This document shows, piece after piece, positions 1 to 13,700 of a stretch of 64,000 bases of DNA. Position 1 is the first letter of the stretch. The number at the start of each line of letters is the position of its first letter. The DNA comes from Chelydra serpentina (taxonomy: Eukaryota; Chordata; Testudines; Chelydridae): the NCBI GenBank assembly GCA_037349315.1, contig JBAIAC010000059.1, positions 20,430,501-20,494,500 on the forward strand. The letters run 5' to 3'. Position numbers and translations under genes: made by a program. The notes under the pieces are model-generated. The model ran no database searches. It worked only from the letters and a program-made list of their open reading frames with translations, and had not been told where the DNA came from.

Positions 1-1610
1 ACGAGAGGAAAGGCAGAATCATAAGTACGTTATGAAGCTTTTATCCAACAAAACTTAAATTTTATGTTGTAATATATTTGCTGTGACTAATGTTAATACC
101 ATGGACTTTTTTCAATTTATTCTAAAGTTTGAGACCTCTCTGATTTCCCTATTGCTTTCACAACACATGGCACTAAGTGGACCAGCAATCATTTAGAAGA
201 AAAGTCTTAATTTTTGTTTTATTCGTTGCCTCTCCCCTTCATTACCACAAAGGCTCACAAGCACAATGGCAACTAACTATGGTGAAACAGTAAATTAACC
301 TTATAGTGATGTCAAGGGTGCAAAGTAATTTGAAAAAACTCTCTCCATATAATCTTTCAGTTTAGTAATTTTAGGCATTACTTGTAATAGTGGTAGGTCA
401 TTAAGACGCAAGTACAATTTCAGTGTTATGTTAAAAGGTTTGTAAAATACTATACATGCACTAGGACTTATCAGCTAAACTCTATAGTTAAAATTCCATT
501 AATTTTTTTTAAAGATTATGAATTGTTTCATTGTATCCACAAGCATAAGTAGTCTCAGTGGAAGTTACCACTTAGAAAAGCTAGACCGAGCAAAACAAAT
601 ATTTTCAATTCATGGGGAAAGCAAGGAAGGAGTCAGAAAGTTAATCTAACAATTTCTGAAGAATGAAGAGGTTTAATTACAACCACATTTTTAAAGAGTT
701 TGCCTGCCAAAAATATATATTTTAGCATCAAGATCTTTAGTTAATAACCAAAGACTTAACTACATTTCTTGTAGCTTTCAAGTTGACTTCAGCAAACTAA
801 CAAAGCAATGTTGTGATGTGGCAAATTGATTACTTTACCACATGAAAGTATTCTATATTCATGGAATTTTTAATAAAGCATCCTTATTTTCTTTGATACT
901 ATCAAGTATATTCAAAATCCATAGCTAGACTTTTACTAACTGCTTAAACGTGATTGTTTTGGTAGTGCAACAAATATTTTAAAGAGTAGTGAATAATCTC
1001 TCCACATTAACTTGCATAGCTTAAAAGTTCTCATTTAGTTTGCATTTGTCTAATTTGACTTATTCCTTTTCAACTTGAAGTGTATTTTGTGATTAAATTT
1101 TAAATTAACTCTGTTGGTACCAAAGTGTTAAAACAATTTCAACTTTAGTACCAGCAGAGAGGCCTAAACTAAAGTTGGCAACAGATAATCGCTCTGTGGT
1201 AAATTAATCAAATATCTGGTTTTAATATGCTCCCTTTTTCTCTTGGAAGCTGGTACTTTGCAACTTTGCCCATGCAATACCATGTATCTTGTCAAAAGCG
1301 TATTAGGTAACTTCTCACAACAATAAGATACCCTTATATAAATCCTACACAATACTACAATGTGTAGTATTTTTTCTAGAGCCATAGATTTTGCTAAATT
1401 AATTTTTCTACACTGACACCAAAAGGTTGTATTTTTAAGACACAGAAGTGACAACTTCTTCATCTTGTGATGCATCAGACCTTGAATCTAGCAGCTATTG
1501 CATTAGCCAAAATATTTCTTTATTCCTGACCATTTTCATTTGACGTATGTAATGATGAGGTGCATACACTACTACTTGCATATGAGGCGGCGCAATTAAA
1601 TCAAGGATAT
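1..1610 (-). other. AP2A2 intron 17, donor-side part
   Basis: AT-rich sequence with no exon of the expected appendage and no repeat I could classify. The minus-strand frame runs on from exon 17 to a stop at about 1495, with none of the conserved AP2A2 residues after Ser765. The acceptor end of this intron lies outside the window. Confidence 0.7.
1602..1610 (-). other. U12-type (AT-AC) 5' splice site after exon 17
   Basis: Read on the minus strand, the exon ends TCA A and the intron opens ATATCCTTG. This matches eight of nine bases of the minor-spliceosome donor consensus ATATCCTTT. The cut splits the Asn codon conserved in mammalian AP2A2 (after Gln-Pro or Gln-Thr) in phase 1. No U2-type GT donor of any quality lies near this point. 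The nearest GT (CA, then GTCAAA) fits poorly. The branch point and AC acceptor cannot be checked here. Confidence 0.75.
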
Positions 1611-1700
1611 TTGACTGAAGTTCATCTGAACAGATTAGTGTTGGAGTAAAATTCAAGAACTGAGTGGAAGTCTTGTTACCATAAAATATAAACATCCGAC
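1611..1700 (-). CDS. AP2A2: AP2A2 exon 17 (appendage)
   Basis: Ninety bases encode residues ~737-765 plus the first base of Asn766, beginning [14 protein letters not shown]. This is part of the immunoglobulin-like sandwich of the alpha appendage, which recruits endocytic accessory proteins. The acceptor is ttccag and the phase matches exon 16. The donor is the AT-AC type described separately. Confidence 0.95.
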
Positions 1701-4700
1701 CTGGAAAGAAATAGGTAAAAATATTTAATTATAAAATCCTCAAGTATAGCACATATAACAATATGTAAGTATACAGACTACCTTTGGAGCAAGACTCTAA
1801 GGCTGTTTCTATATGTACAGCGTTTCAGCTGTGCAGCTCCACAGATACAGCTGTCTTTCTGGAGTGCCTCTGGTGAAGACGCTCTATGCCGTTGGCATAA
1901 AAAAACCCCACCTCTGCGAGTGGCAGAAGCTATGTTGATGGGAGAAGCTCTCCCGCCAACAGAGTTGCATGCACACACACAAGCACTTATGTTGGTGTAA
2001 TTTATGTCACTCGGGGTGGGGGGGGTGGAATATTCACACCCCTGAGTGACAGAAGTTTTGTTGACATAGGCGATGTCTACTCTACAGCCTAAGACAACTG
2101 TTTTCCACCATCAATACAAAAAGGGTTCCTTAAGTAGGTTAGGCCTCAAATCTGATCCACTTTAGAGGTTTAGAAAATTTGTCACCAATAAATTAACAAA
2201 ATAACCATTTTTAATTAACAAGGTTTATTCCCAATTCTGTGCCGACACTGCTGTTGATACAACAGGGAAGTTAACACCATGTTAACTACCACATCTATTC
2301 AAAACATAAAATTATCCGTCTTACCCAAGTTCTGTCGAAATTCAGATTTCAGTCCAATCTGTAGCAGCTGATTTTCAAATAAAACTCCATTATTTTTACA
2401 AACAAACCTAGAGAAAGATAGGCACATTTGAAAGGTAAGTGTTTATATTTTAACTGCAAGACAAATTATTACAAAGCAATCAAAGCCATGGAATTTAAAG
2501 GGCTTGTGGACAGAATAAAGAAGAGATTTGTGGGCCCAGGTGCCTTGAAGTAATCAGTAAAAAGGACAGACAACAGAAAAATTGTAAATTTAATGCAAAT
2601 TTATATTATAGCACACGCCTTCCTTGTAATGTATCATTATTTTTATTATTCAAGTTTATTTCAAGGTTATGCTTAAAATGAAAATAGGGAGGAAACCAAG
2701 ACACACAAACATGCTATATAAGGACCAGGCAACAGATTTTTCAATCCAGCATTAATCTAGTGGATTAATGAACTTCAATTTAGTGTTTCGCCTACAAAGC
2801 ACTTGAACAAAATGCACTTGCAATACCAACACCCTTGGCTATGCCTACCTAATCCCCAGTTAGATTTGTTCTCAACCCCAAATGATTGCAAAATGTGGCA
2901 TACAACTAACACTGATGAGGAGAGGCCTAGTTTTAGAGAAGCATGTGGTATTGCAGGTGAGCACTGAGCTGCACTGGCAAAGTTGTGAATGAGTATACAG
3001 CATATGCAACAGAGCATCTATAACCAGCTCTGTGCATTACCAGTCTTACTGCATGTCTAGAAAAAACACTGGCCACTTTGAAAAATAGTGGATTAATACT
3101 TAGTTTAATCCCTTGCTTTGTGATTTTTGATTATTTTGTGATAATGCTCTGGAAGTTGCCCATCTTTGCAAGATTTTAGTATTGCTTACTTGTGAATAAG
3201 CTCATCAGCATCATGCACAGTATCAGCTGGTTCCTCAGAAACTACCTCAGATGAAGCCAGGTCAGGGCTAATTCAAGCAGCACAAAGAAAGAAAGGAGGT
3301 AGCAACAGAGATGGCAAGAGTTATAAGTTAGTAAAAAAAGAGAGCTTAGTCATTTCCTTTATTTCCTCTCTCAGAACAGCACTTTGGGATCTGACACACC
3401 AGGCCTACATTTTTGAACTAAGACACCCGGAGTTAGGTACGTAAATACTTTAGCCATCTAAGCAACTGGATTTTTCAGAGGGGCTGAACACCTGCAATCC
3501 CCACTGATTTCAATAAGAGTGGAAATGTTCAGCACTTAAAATCATACCACTTTAGGCCTCTAAATCCTTTTTATATATCCAAGTCCAGGAACTATTGTGC
3601 AAAAAAACTGGATTAAATCCATATTTAAGAATGTCCATTAACTTTCATTAGTCTGCATATGGATGCCAGGCCGTCAATGCCACTGGTAGCATTTCTAGTT
3701 ACAGTTGTACTTTCCTCAAACTCTAATAAAACTGCACTGCTTGAATGAAACAACAAGCATTGCCAAAACATTTTAGAACAATTATGCAATAGTAAATACA
3801 CTGGTAGACTGTCCAGAACATCCCTTCACCAAGTAACAGATTTCTTCCTTAATCCCACTTTAGTACTTATGGAAAAGTGGCCGAGATTACTGTAGAAGAC
3901 GCTTAGGTAGCAACTACCTTAGACAAACACTTTACCAAATGCAATGACTGCAAACAGGGTAGGGGTCGGCAATGCTATTCGTTTTTCCGCAGCAAATGTC
4001 TACATATAAAGCATTAATGCTTCTCCCCTGCAGATCACTCCTGAACTACTAGCCTAATACTAAATGAAGAGAAAGGACAGAGAAGAGGGACAGCAGATGC
4101 CAGCTCTAAAACATCGTTTAACTTTACGGCCAACACTAAAGGTTACCATGTATGAGCCACTTAAATTTGTCTTTAATACAATCTACTATCTTGCAAGAAT
4201 GAAATATGTTTCAGGATGAAATTTTTCAATGATAGCAAACTGCAGACAAGTAAATAGTACCAGCCCAGGCACATTCTCCTGGAAATTTTACAGAGCTGTG
4301 CGGGAGCACATACTTATCCCTATACTGAATAGGACAGCAGGAACACACAAAGCATGACTGCTGTATACTGCAACGGCTTAGCTGCCCTCCATTACTTTAA
4401 GACTTGGTCCATAGCAGATGCTATAAGCAGAGGTTTGACACCGTGGGAATTTTTCTTATTTTTAAAAACATCCTGGTTGACTAGGCCGTCTTAACTATAT
4501 TCAAATGTTTTTCAGCTGACTGTTCTATGACAAGAGATTCAGGTTAGCTCTGTCCACATGCTAGAATTCTGCTAGAAAAGGCTAGCAGTAAGATGGAACC
4601 TCTCATGATATTTACACTGATACCCAAGAATTTAATGTCTTGTGAACAGTGCCCAAAAGCTTTATATTGAAAACTTCACCTAAAATGCGGATTACAATCA

Positions 4701-7700
4701 ATAAATGCAGTTATTGACCACTGAATTAAAAGGCGTGCTGGAATGTAAGATAATATGTACTTTTAAATACGAGGTACATTGTGAAGAAGCAAGAATAACT
4801 TTACACAATGAGGCCATTGACTGTAGTTAGGTCATAAACAATATGCCTTCAGGTCTGTGACTGGTTTAATCCATTCGGACAGACTATGTTTAATAGCTCT
4901 AGGAGATCTGCTGTCAGAGACAGACAAATTAGCAATAACCTACCCACCCTGTGCCAACAACAACGATTTGTTAGAGATGCAAGGACACAATTGCTAGAGT
5001 CCTGCATGGCATAGGAACAAGAAAGGAATTCTATTTAATTTAGGCTAGATAATCCAAACTGCGAAATAACTGTTCACTACTACAAACTAATACATTAACA
5101 CCTACAGCCTGATATTGAAATGCATGGAAGAACAGCTTACCTTATGCATCTAAAACTGAACGCAATAAAATAGAAATCATTTATGGCCAGGCCCAAAGTT
5201 ATCCACTGACCTCATCATTGCATTTAAATCTTACTGTACTCAAAATAATCTGGATATTAAGCATAAAAAAAAATCAAGCTCTAGACTTGCCCTTAGGTGA
5301 TCACTATATGAATTCCCTTCACATGATATTAAGGAACTAATTCGTAGAAGTAGGACTGACAAATCTATGCTGTTCTTAAGGGGTGGGGGGAGTTTCAGCT
5401 GTTTATACTCTTCGTAAGGATAGGGTGGAAAAGGTGGAAGATAAGAGGCACCACCTACTCCCAACTCAGCTGAGAATTATTTTAATTACCTTGCAAAATT
5501 ATCTTCAGAGCCAGGAGCAAGAGGTGCAACCACAGAAGCAGAGTCTGAAAATACATCCACCAGCAAACTGCCAGTAGAGGAAGGCGGAGGAGCAGCGCTG
5601 GTGAGAGGAGCTGCACCGAGGCCCAGCAGGTCTGCTGATGGAGAAGGAGTAGACTGTAGAAGATAAAATGGAACACTTTAAAGTTGCATTTAATTCATAT
5701 ATACTAATACAAACCCCAAACAAAACTGTGCCTCAATAAAGACTGGTGAAGATTTTAAAAATGTCTTTATTTCCTACAAAGAAAACTATCTTCCATCTTG
5801 CCCTATAAATGGCCTCAGACAGGTACTTTCATATCCAAAAAAACTGCTAGTTTCCCATAACTAGATTTTACCTTCCCATAAAGCCAGTTTTAAACCAGAT
5901 ACCATGAAGAACAAGGGAGCGTTAAGTTATCTCCCTTCACCTTTGAACATTAAAAGCAGTACAGGTTAACCTGTACTTTTTTGCAAACTCCAACTTCATA
6001 CAACTCTAATCCAAAATACTTGTGCCCCAACCTGACAGACTACCGTGTAAACCTAAATTTCAGGACATTTTGACAAACCCGGATGCCTAAAACGGATGTT
6101 TTCCTGAATATTAAAAACCCTTTCCTTTAACCAATATAGCTCTTCTTTCATACACTTGAATGTTAAGTTCTGAAGCCATGCACACACTCAAAAGAGAAGT
6201 ATTGAGAGCAATAAGCCAGAAACCAGAGTGCTCCTAAATGAAAGCTGGTTAAGAAAGGAAATAAAATTTAGTATAAGGTTTCCCAAAACAAGGAGAGTAA
6301 CAACGCTTGAGTCGTAAAGGAAGTAAAATGAACGAGGAGTTCCAGTGGATGGAGAATCTGGCATTAAAAGTTTGAGGAACTTGTATTTCTTGGACTGTTG
6401 GTTGGGAATTTTCCTCTTCCTCAAAGGGAAGGAGATCGAGGGAAAGGTAGTCAACTTTCTCCTGGAAAACCAAGATATTAATAAGTGGACGTACAGGGAC
6501 AATTTACTCTACTTATGTAAACGCCCAGACAGTGTGAACAGGAGTGCTAGTTGTGATTCCATAGTGAAGATTGTAATGAAAGTTAAATTGGGACCTTATT
6601 ACACTGATTTGGAAAGGAAATATTCTCCTTCTTGTAGAACTTTACAACATGTGCTAAACAGAGCTAGATTTATTTTTTTCCTAAAGTTTTAAGTGATTCC
6701 ACTGAAAAGTTCAAAAAAGTCAAACATTTAAAAGTGATCTTTTTTTAAAACCGGTAATGGTTATTTGGGACAGATTCTCTGGTGCACAAAGCAAACCTGA
6801 AGCAGCTAAAGACTTGCATTGGAGATTTCCATCTACACTGGCAGCTCCACCACCTTTGTGCTGGAACCACACCACTTCCCGCATAATGGGAGGTAAGGTG
6901 GACGTCAAGGGTGCGGCATGGGAGATGGCATACTTGAACAAGGCACCACTGCACCCAATTCTACATTGAAATAAGATCCTTGGTCTTTCACCAGCAGCAT
7001 ACGTCTATGCTGCCCCCTGAAGGTTTAATTTATGTTGCGGTTTGGCAGTTGAGCCCAGGCAAGCTAGGACCAACTTTCTGTCAGCCTCCTAAGCAGAACC
7101 TGGGTGCAGTGGAGAATCAAACCAACAACTGCTCTTTGGGGCCAGCTAATTTGTTGAAGTGTGCTGCAAATTAAACTCCCATTATAGGTAAAGACAAAGT
7201 TAGGGAAAAATTTCCATGTTATCGCTTCCCTTTAAAGACTAAAAAAAAACATGTTAAAATTTGAAGGGAATTAACATGACCAACACAAAAATTAATATCA
7301 ATGCTATGCTTAAGACACGCGTGCAAATCATTTATAGGCTTGGGTTAAATGTTTATTACTTCCCTTACCAAAGGAAGAAAAGCAGCAAGTGATTGTAAAT
7401 TACTATTAGGTATGTACTAATGAAAAAAAATGAGACAGCAGAGTAAGATCCTGCCTTACTGGGAATTCTGAAATATCCAAATGCACTTATGTCGAGAGGA
7501 AATTACAATTACCAAACAATAGAGGTAGCCTAGCAACACCAAGGTTTTAAACTATTGTGCAATTTTCACCCTGCAAGAAGAGAACAGAAGGTCTTGAATG
7601 GGATGGATTCTAATTTGGTGACACCTCTAGTATTTGCAGAGTAGCTATGAGGGAAAGCCATGAAAGTATAGAAACATCTATCAAATAACGGAGAGCAAAG

Positions 7701-10700
7701 GAAAACAGCAACAGGCGGATTTAGAAACAAGTCACAATAATAAGTATCTGATTATTCATTAAAAGTTTGAATTTCTTAGTTGACTGTATATCCATGTTTA
7801 AGACAACTGGATATTTAAATTGAAATAGGCATGCATGTTAATAATTCACTCCCAAACTACTTCCCAAAGTAGCACAGGCCTTGTCATGAATAACTGCAAG
7901 CACCAAAAAGCAAAAAGTTTTAAGACTTCATGCCTGCAACTGGACTAATTAAAAGACCTCAGAAGTGAAGAATCCTTTAAACAAACAAGGAACTCCTGTC
8001 TGAAGGTTGTGGATGGCTAAACGAGAGGAATTCAGACGAGAAGGGCGAGGTCTGGGCCCAGTAACCAGTTCAGCCAGTGAGCCCTGAAGTGGAGAATCAG
8101 GCAAGGCCTTCAACAGTATGCAGGAAAAATGGAATAAAAAAATCAAGTGATCAGCAACAAAATCAAGAATTCTCTGTGTTCCACTATTCGCATGTGCTTA
8201 GTCAGGAGAATTCATTGTAAACAGATGCATTAAGATTAGCCTATGCATCCAAATATCAGAGCTGCAAGAGCAGATTTGGTATTACACACTTAAGTTAAAA
8301 CAACGAGAAGTCCGGTGGCACCTTAAAGACTAACAGATTTATTTGGGCATAAGCTTTCATGGGTAAAAAACCCACTTCTTCAGATGCATGAAGTGAAAAT
8401 TACAGATATAGGCATAGATATACTGGCACATCTATGCCTGTATCTGTAACTTTCACTCCATGCATCTGAAGAAGAACTTCTGCAAATTCTACTCACAACC
8501 TCCCTCACCTTTGGAATTAAAATACAGCGTTTCCAGCTACTTTATACAAACATCAGGTGCCTCAAATTTAAGAAGCAGCGAATGTACAATACAAGCCACT
8601 GAACAAGCAAAATATAAGGAATCTCTGCATTTCCCTCCTAGAAAATCATAACAATTGGTATTAGATTGGTTATCACAAGTGGTACAATTACTTAAAGAAA
8701 CATACCACAGTACTGGCATTAACAGGGGTGGATTCAGTGCCTCCATTCACATCCGAGTTCCTCTCCTTTTTGATCTCTTCTAGGTCAGTAACTGTGCCGG
8801 GGCCTTTCTTCTTCTTCAGCTTAGCCAGAATGGATGACTCCCTCTCTGGAAATGGAGGCATTTCTTCTAGCACAGTTGCCTTGCCATGAAATAAGCTCAT
8901 ATTAGTTTTCAATACAACACACGTGTCTTCAGACAGGTAGACACTTGCAAAAAAACCAGAACATCATCCCAACCTTTCTAAGGATACACCACTATAGCAT
9001 TGCTTCTTGTTGCAGAGTACAGAAATCCACCACCTAAGCAACAGTCAGCAGCACATTATAGCAGAGCAATAGCCCTGCTGTATTTAAGGTTGAGAGTTAC
9101 TTACTGTTTAAAAGAATTAAGTGCTTTAAAGCTATAAACCGAATCTGATTGTTTTATTTACTGGGCCTCATGCGGATGCACAGTAGGGTTTGTGGTCCAA
9201 ATTTAGGGCTATTTGAGCAAGCAACTCCTGAGATGCAATCCTCTTAAAAAAAAAAAATTCACATTTATAAAATCACCTGGTTTTGATCCTTCCCAAACTG
9301 ATATCACCCCTTGAGATTTATCTCAGCAGTGCAGAGCACCCACTGTGCAGTAGCAGTATTGAAAGTAATAGGTTTAGAGCTCCAGGTCAAGTTGACCCAA
9401 ACTGACAAAACAGTGAAATACACACAGGCAGCAACATAGGCGCCGACTCCCGGTGGCGCCGGTGGGGGCTGATGCCCGGCGTCAGCGGCGGGGCCCCGCC
9501 CCCGACGCCGGGTGATGTTGCGGGGCCCCGCCCCCGATGCAACATCACCCAGCATCGGGGGCGGGGCCCCGCAACATCTCCCGGTGCTGAGGTAAGCTTG
9601 CCGTGGGTCCCGGGACTGGCGGGGAGCTGGGCGCAGGCTCCGGGAATGGCGGGTAGCTGCCGGTGGGTGCTCTGCACCCACCAATTTTTCCCCGTGGGTG
9701 CTCCAGCCTTGGAGCACCCACGGAGTCAGCGCCTATGGGCAGCAAGACTAAAGGGTTTGCAGGCTGCCCATCATCACAGTAATTGGGTGGCTCAAGGTGA
9801 CGTGCTGTGGACACTAAATCTAAGCAACACTCATGCACTGAGAGTTCAAGTCCTACTTGTGGCAGTTTTGGAGAATCTGTGTTACGTAAGTTAGTTGTTC
9901 TTTGCCTGCATTTTATGGAGGTTTCTTTTTGAAGTTTTGTTCTGGTTTAAGATATTTTAAAGTGCTCCAAAATCCACATGCAGATTCTGATTTTACTTTA
10001 GAAGCAGTCAGTGAAATAAGCACTAGTGATATAGAAGATAAAGACTGTGCAGTAAGCATTCGGAGTAATGTAATCATCATAATTTATACTCCTCAATCCA
10101 GTGCGATCAAAGGAAAGTCGTCACTGGATATTTGCTCAACAGCTTCCTGATACACAGTCACGCTAACATTCAGATTCTTAACTTTTTTTGGTGTAGAGCA
10201 AGGAAGTATAATGGGGTGAGAATGGGGTTGGAGCTGTGAGGTGGAACGTGCAAGGGGTGTTGAAGCAATGTAGGGGCTCTACCCTTTTAACAACCTTCAC
10301 CCATTAGAGCTGTGCTCGAACATAATTACTGAGGGGCTAGCAACCACCAAGACAAAAAACCCTTAGGTTACATCTACACTCAAATGCTCCAGTGGCACAG
10401 CTGCACCACTGTAGTGCTCCAGTGTAGACACTTACTACAGCAATGGGAGGGGTTCTCCCATTGCTGTAGGATCAGTGGTTCTCTAACTTATTTGATCATG
10501 CCCCCCTTCTTTGTGCCTGTAGCATCTCCCACCACACAAGTACATATATGGCTGCCCAGCTCTGAAGGCAGAGCGGATAGTGGCGGCTGCTGGCCAGGCA
10601 CCCAGTTGTGAAGGCAGCACCACCGCCAGCACGGAATAGGGTGGCACGGTACGGCATTGCCACCTTTACTTTTGTGGCACTGCCTTCAGAGCTGCGTGCC

Positions 10701-13700
10701 TGGCCAGCAGCCACCACTCTCCAGTTGCCCCCTCTCTGAAGGCTGAGTGGTTTCTCACCCCATAACCCCAAATAATACATTCCATGCCCCCAATCTGAAA
10801 ACCTCTTCTGCAGGTAATCCACCTCCCTGAGTAGCTAGGTAGACCGAAAAATTCTTTCATTAACCTACCACTGTCTACACCAAGGGTTAGGCTGGCTTAC
10901 TTGCATCTCTGAGGATGTGGGTTTTTCACACTCCTGAGACAGGCAGCTACGCTGACGTAACTCTTCAGTGTAGACCACCCCTCAATGTAAGGAATCATCC
11001 AAACACGGATTTTTAAACCCAGTTGAATGTCTAGAGCTTTGATGAAGAATTGAGTTTCCAAAAATATTTTTATTAAGACCCTTCAGTGAAATTCCATGCC
11101 TCTAACTATTGTCCTTTAGGAGCTCAAAAATGTTGACAGAGCAGAAACAAAAGGAAAAAAAAAGGGGGGTATTTATCTGCCTAAAAACTTTGACACAGCA
11201 TTAAGGTTGCCTGGCGCTGCCTCAGGCCATTCCAGGACATAAAGTTCAGCTACACTAAAAGCTCCGAAAATTAAGAAACACACAGCGTTAAGGTATACAC
11301 CACCCCAGCAAACCAACATTAACTCTGAGTAATGCCTTAATATGCCACAACACATACCACCACTATTTAGACCCTTAGAGGTGTTACCCAACAGTCTGGG
11401 AACAGATCATAATCACTCTAAGACAAAGTTTAACACCTTCTCTTTGCTGAGGCAAAACTCACCCACTTGCAAAGACTTTTCCATATTTAACTCTATGTAC
11501 CTACCAAGATATCAGTACTAGCAATGGTACTGAGCCTCAGGTATTCAACAGCTCTCTGCTGTAGCTCAACATCAGCATTCTTCAGCTGACTGTCACTGCG
11601 CAGTACATCTTGAATGGTAGTTTTGATTTCTGGAAATAGGTTCACAAACTTGATGTAGGTAGACAGAAGCAGTGCACGGGTGGGGACACTACACAGATGA
11701 AACTTGGAGTGCAGCAAGTTGAATTGAATCAGAGGACTTAAGGGAAAAAATATAGTTTGTTTAGTTTTCCTGATATCATAATATATATGCATTATTTAAT
11801 AACAGTTCAACACTCAGCAGTATGTGACCGTAATATTTGAGAGAGCCAGGAGAATTCATTGTAAACAGATGCATTAAGATTCCATGATAAACAATTATAG
11901 TATTTTAAGTGGTCTGTTTTAGAAGAAGGTGTTCTTACCTGGATCTTGGGTCACCAGCTATTAGATTTCCAAATTCTCCCAGGATGTAACCACCTACTTT
12001 TACTAGATTTTCATGGCATGCTGGTGCCTGAAGGGCCTGTAAAAGACCATTCAGTCAAAACCATTGGACAAAGAAATTAATCAAGGATCAATCACATGAC
12101 CAAAAGAAAGACTGAATTATTCTACTCTAGACGATATCACTACAGTAATGCTACATTACTCTGCAACTTTTAGGGAAAAGCTCCTCAAGCGTGAACCACA
12201 AAGCATTTGCACAGGTTTGCAATGAGCTGCCAGGTCACATTATCTCCTATGAGTACAAAGTGGAATATGCATATGTAAGCAGTACACACAAAAGAAACAG
12301 AAGCAATGGGGCAAGGGAAAGTTATTGACTGGTAATTCTGTTAGTTTCCTGTTCTCCCATCATACAATAATGAATTATAGGATAGTGTTCTATGGTGCCA
12401 CCTACTGGGAAGGAAGGAGCTAAAAAATTGTGAAAGTTCTCATCTGTGAAATGAAGGCTTCCCTAGTTAAATGGCCTCTAAAACTCAGGATGAGGCAAAC
12501 CAGCCTAAGTGCGACCTCAGGCCCACCTAAAAATATTAAAATTAATCTTTTCCTTGTTACAGCCTTAAAACAGTTGCTCAGCTTCTTCTGAACTTGAGAA
12601 CATGCTCAATATCCAAACAAGAGCAGCATTGTGTCATAGGGATAAGGGTGAATATACTAGTTCGTAAAGGGGAATCCAGTATTCCTCTTTGGAATGGATC
12701 CTCAAGGATGCTGAAAAATCCATCTTTCTGGAAAGAAAGATGGGCAAGAAGAAATGGGAAAGTTCAACTACCTCATTTGGACAAGGTTCCAGCAATAAGG
12801 CAGAACTCAAACAGGACACCCATCAGAACCTGCAGGATGAGGGTCATATCCCATTAAGGTATCACTGAATGCATTACGGGTCTTTGAGATTGTTCTTGAA
12901 ATTCAACTATGAAGTCCCAGCATACTGGAGTTAGCGAGACAAGGAAGCAGCATCCCTGGTGTCACAGCAAGTGATGAAGATCTTCCAGATCTGAGACCAA
13001 GTGTGAGGCAAGCCAAAGCCAAAAGGTGGTTGCAGAACACAGGTCCCAGAAAGAACGAGTTTGGAATCTCAGGCAATATCCACTGGGAGCGGGGCGTAAC
13101 CACTAAGATCATCAGGTTTAAAATCCAGTAGCAACTGAGTCACTACAGTGCCAGTGAAATCATAACTGCCATTTCAGCATCTCATCTCAACACTCACCAG
13201 GAGATGAGAGTCACAGTATTTGATACAACAGTCAGCACAAAGGGGTAGTGCTCAGCCTCCATGCTGGAAGCTTCAGACTTCATTTCTGTCCTTGTTATTT
13301 TTTTCCCTAATTTCATGGAGCCTCGACAGGACAGCATGAAGAGAAGGAAAAGCAGGAGGAAGACAGCAGGAAAGAATGCAAAGACTCTATGCTTCTAAAC
13401 TGAGGAGGCAAAGAAAGCTGCGAGACATTTGTCTGTGGCATATGTAACCTGGGGTTCAAGTTCATGACTGTCTCCTTGCTTCCAAGCAGGCAGCCCCCTA
13501 ATGCTGTGTCCAAAGAATAGGTGAGGACCAACAATGAACACAACATTTTTGAAAACCAAAACAGCAATTCAAGGTTACATTTCTGTATGTGTGATCTGAC
13601 TGTATGTAAAAAAGGGATAAGAAGTCGATACCATCTAATATAATGGAGGAAATCTGCTGCTTGTTTTAAACTTGCTAAAGTCTCACTTTTACTAGATATT

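Larger units (their letters stand above)
5654..8705 (-). other. AP2A2 intron 14
   Basis: A 3.05-kb GT-AG intron. It holds one copy of an unexplained 35-bp repeat (8203-8237) and an inverted Penelope-like insertion (about 8302-8474). Between 5654 and 8200 I see no classifiable repeat or gene. The open frames near 6188-6692 have no recognisable homology. Confidence 0.7.
8880..11504 (-). other. AP2A2 intron 13
   Basis: A 2.6-kb GT-AG intron. It holds a hAT element (9435-9737) and a MITE (10366-10981) that itself carries a nested hAT-like insertion. 9738-10365 and 10982-11504 show nothing I can classify. Confidence 0.7.

Noticed and set aside
1495..1610. Exon 17 extended to the stop as a normal terminal exon
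   Set aside because: No residue after Ser765 matches the AP2A2 appendage, and a good AT-AC donor sits exactly at the conservation break.
9304..9894. Overlapping frames of 96-140 codons on both strands
   Set aside because: These are chance frames of the 303-bp GC-rich hAT element at 9435-9737.
12590..13570. Possible decayed retrotransposon in intron 11
   Set aside because: Several minus frames exist, but I could not find a reverse transcriptase, gag or nuclease motif in them.
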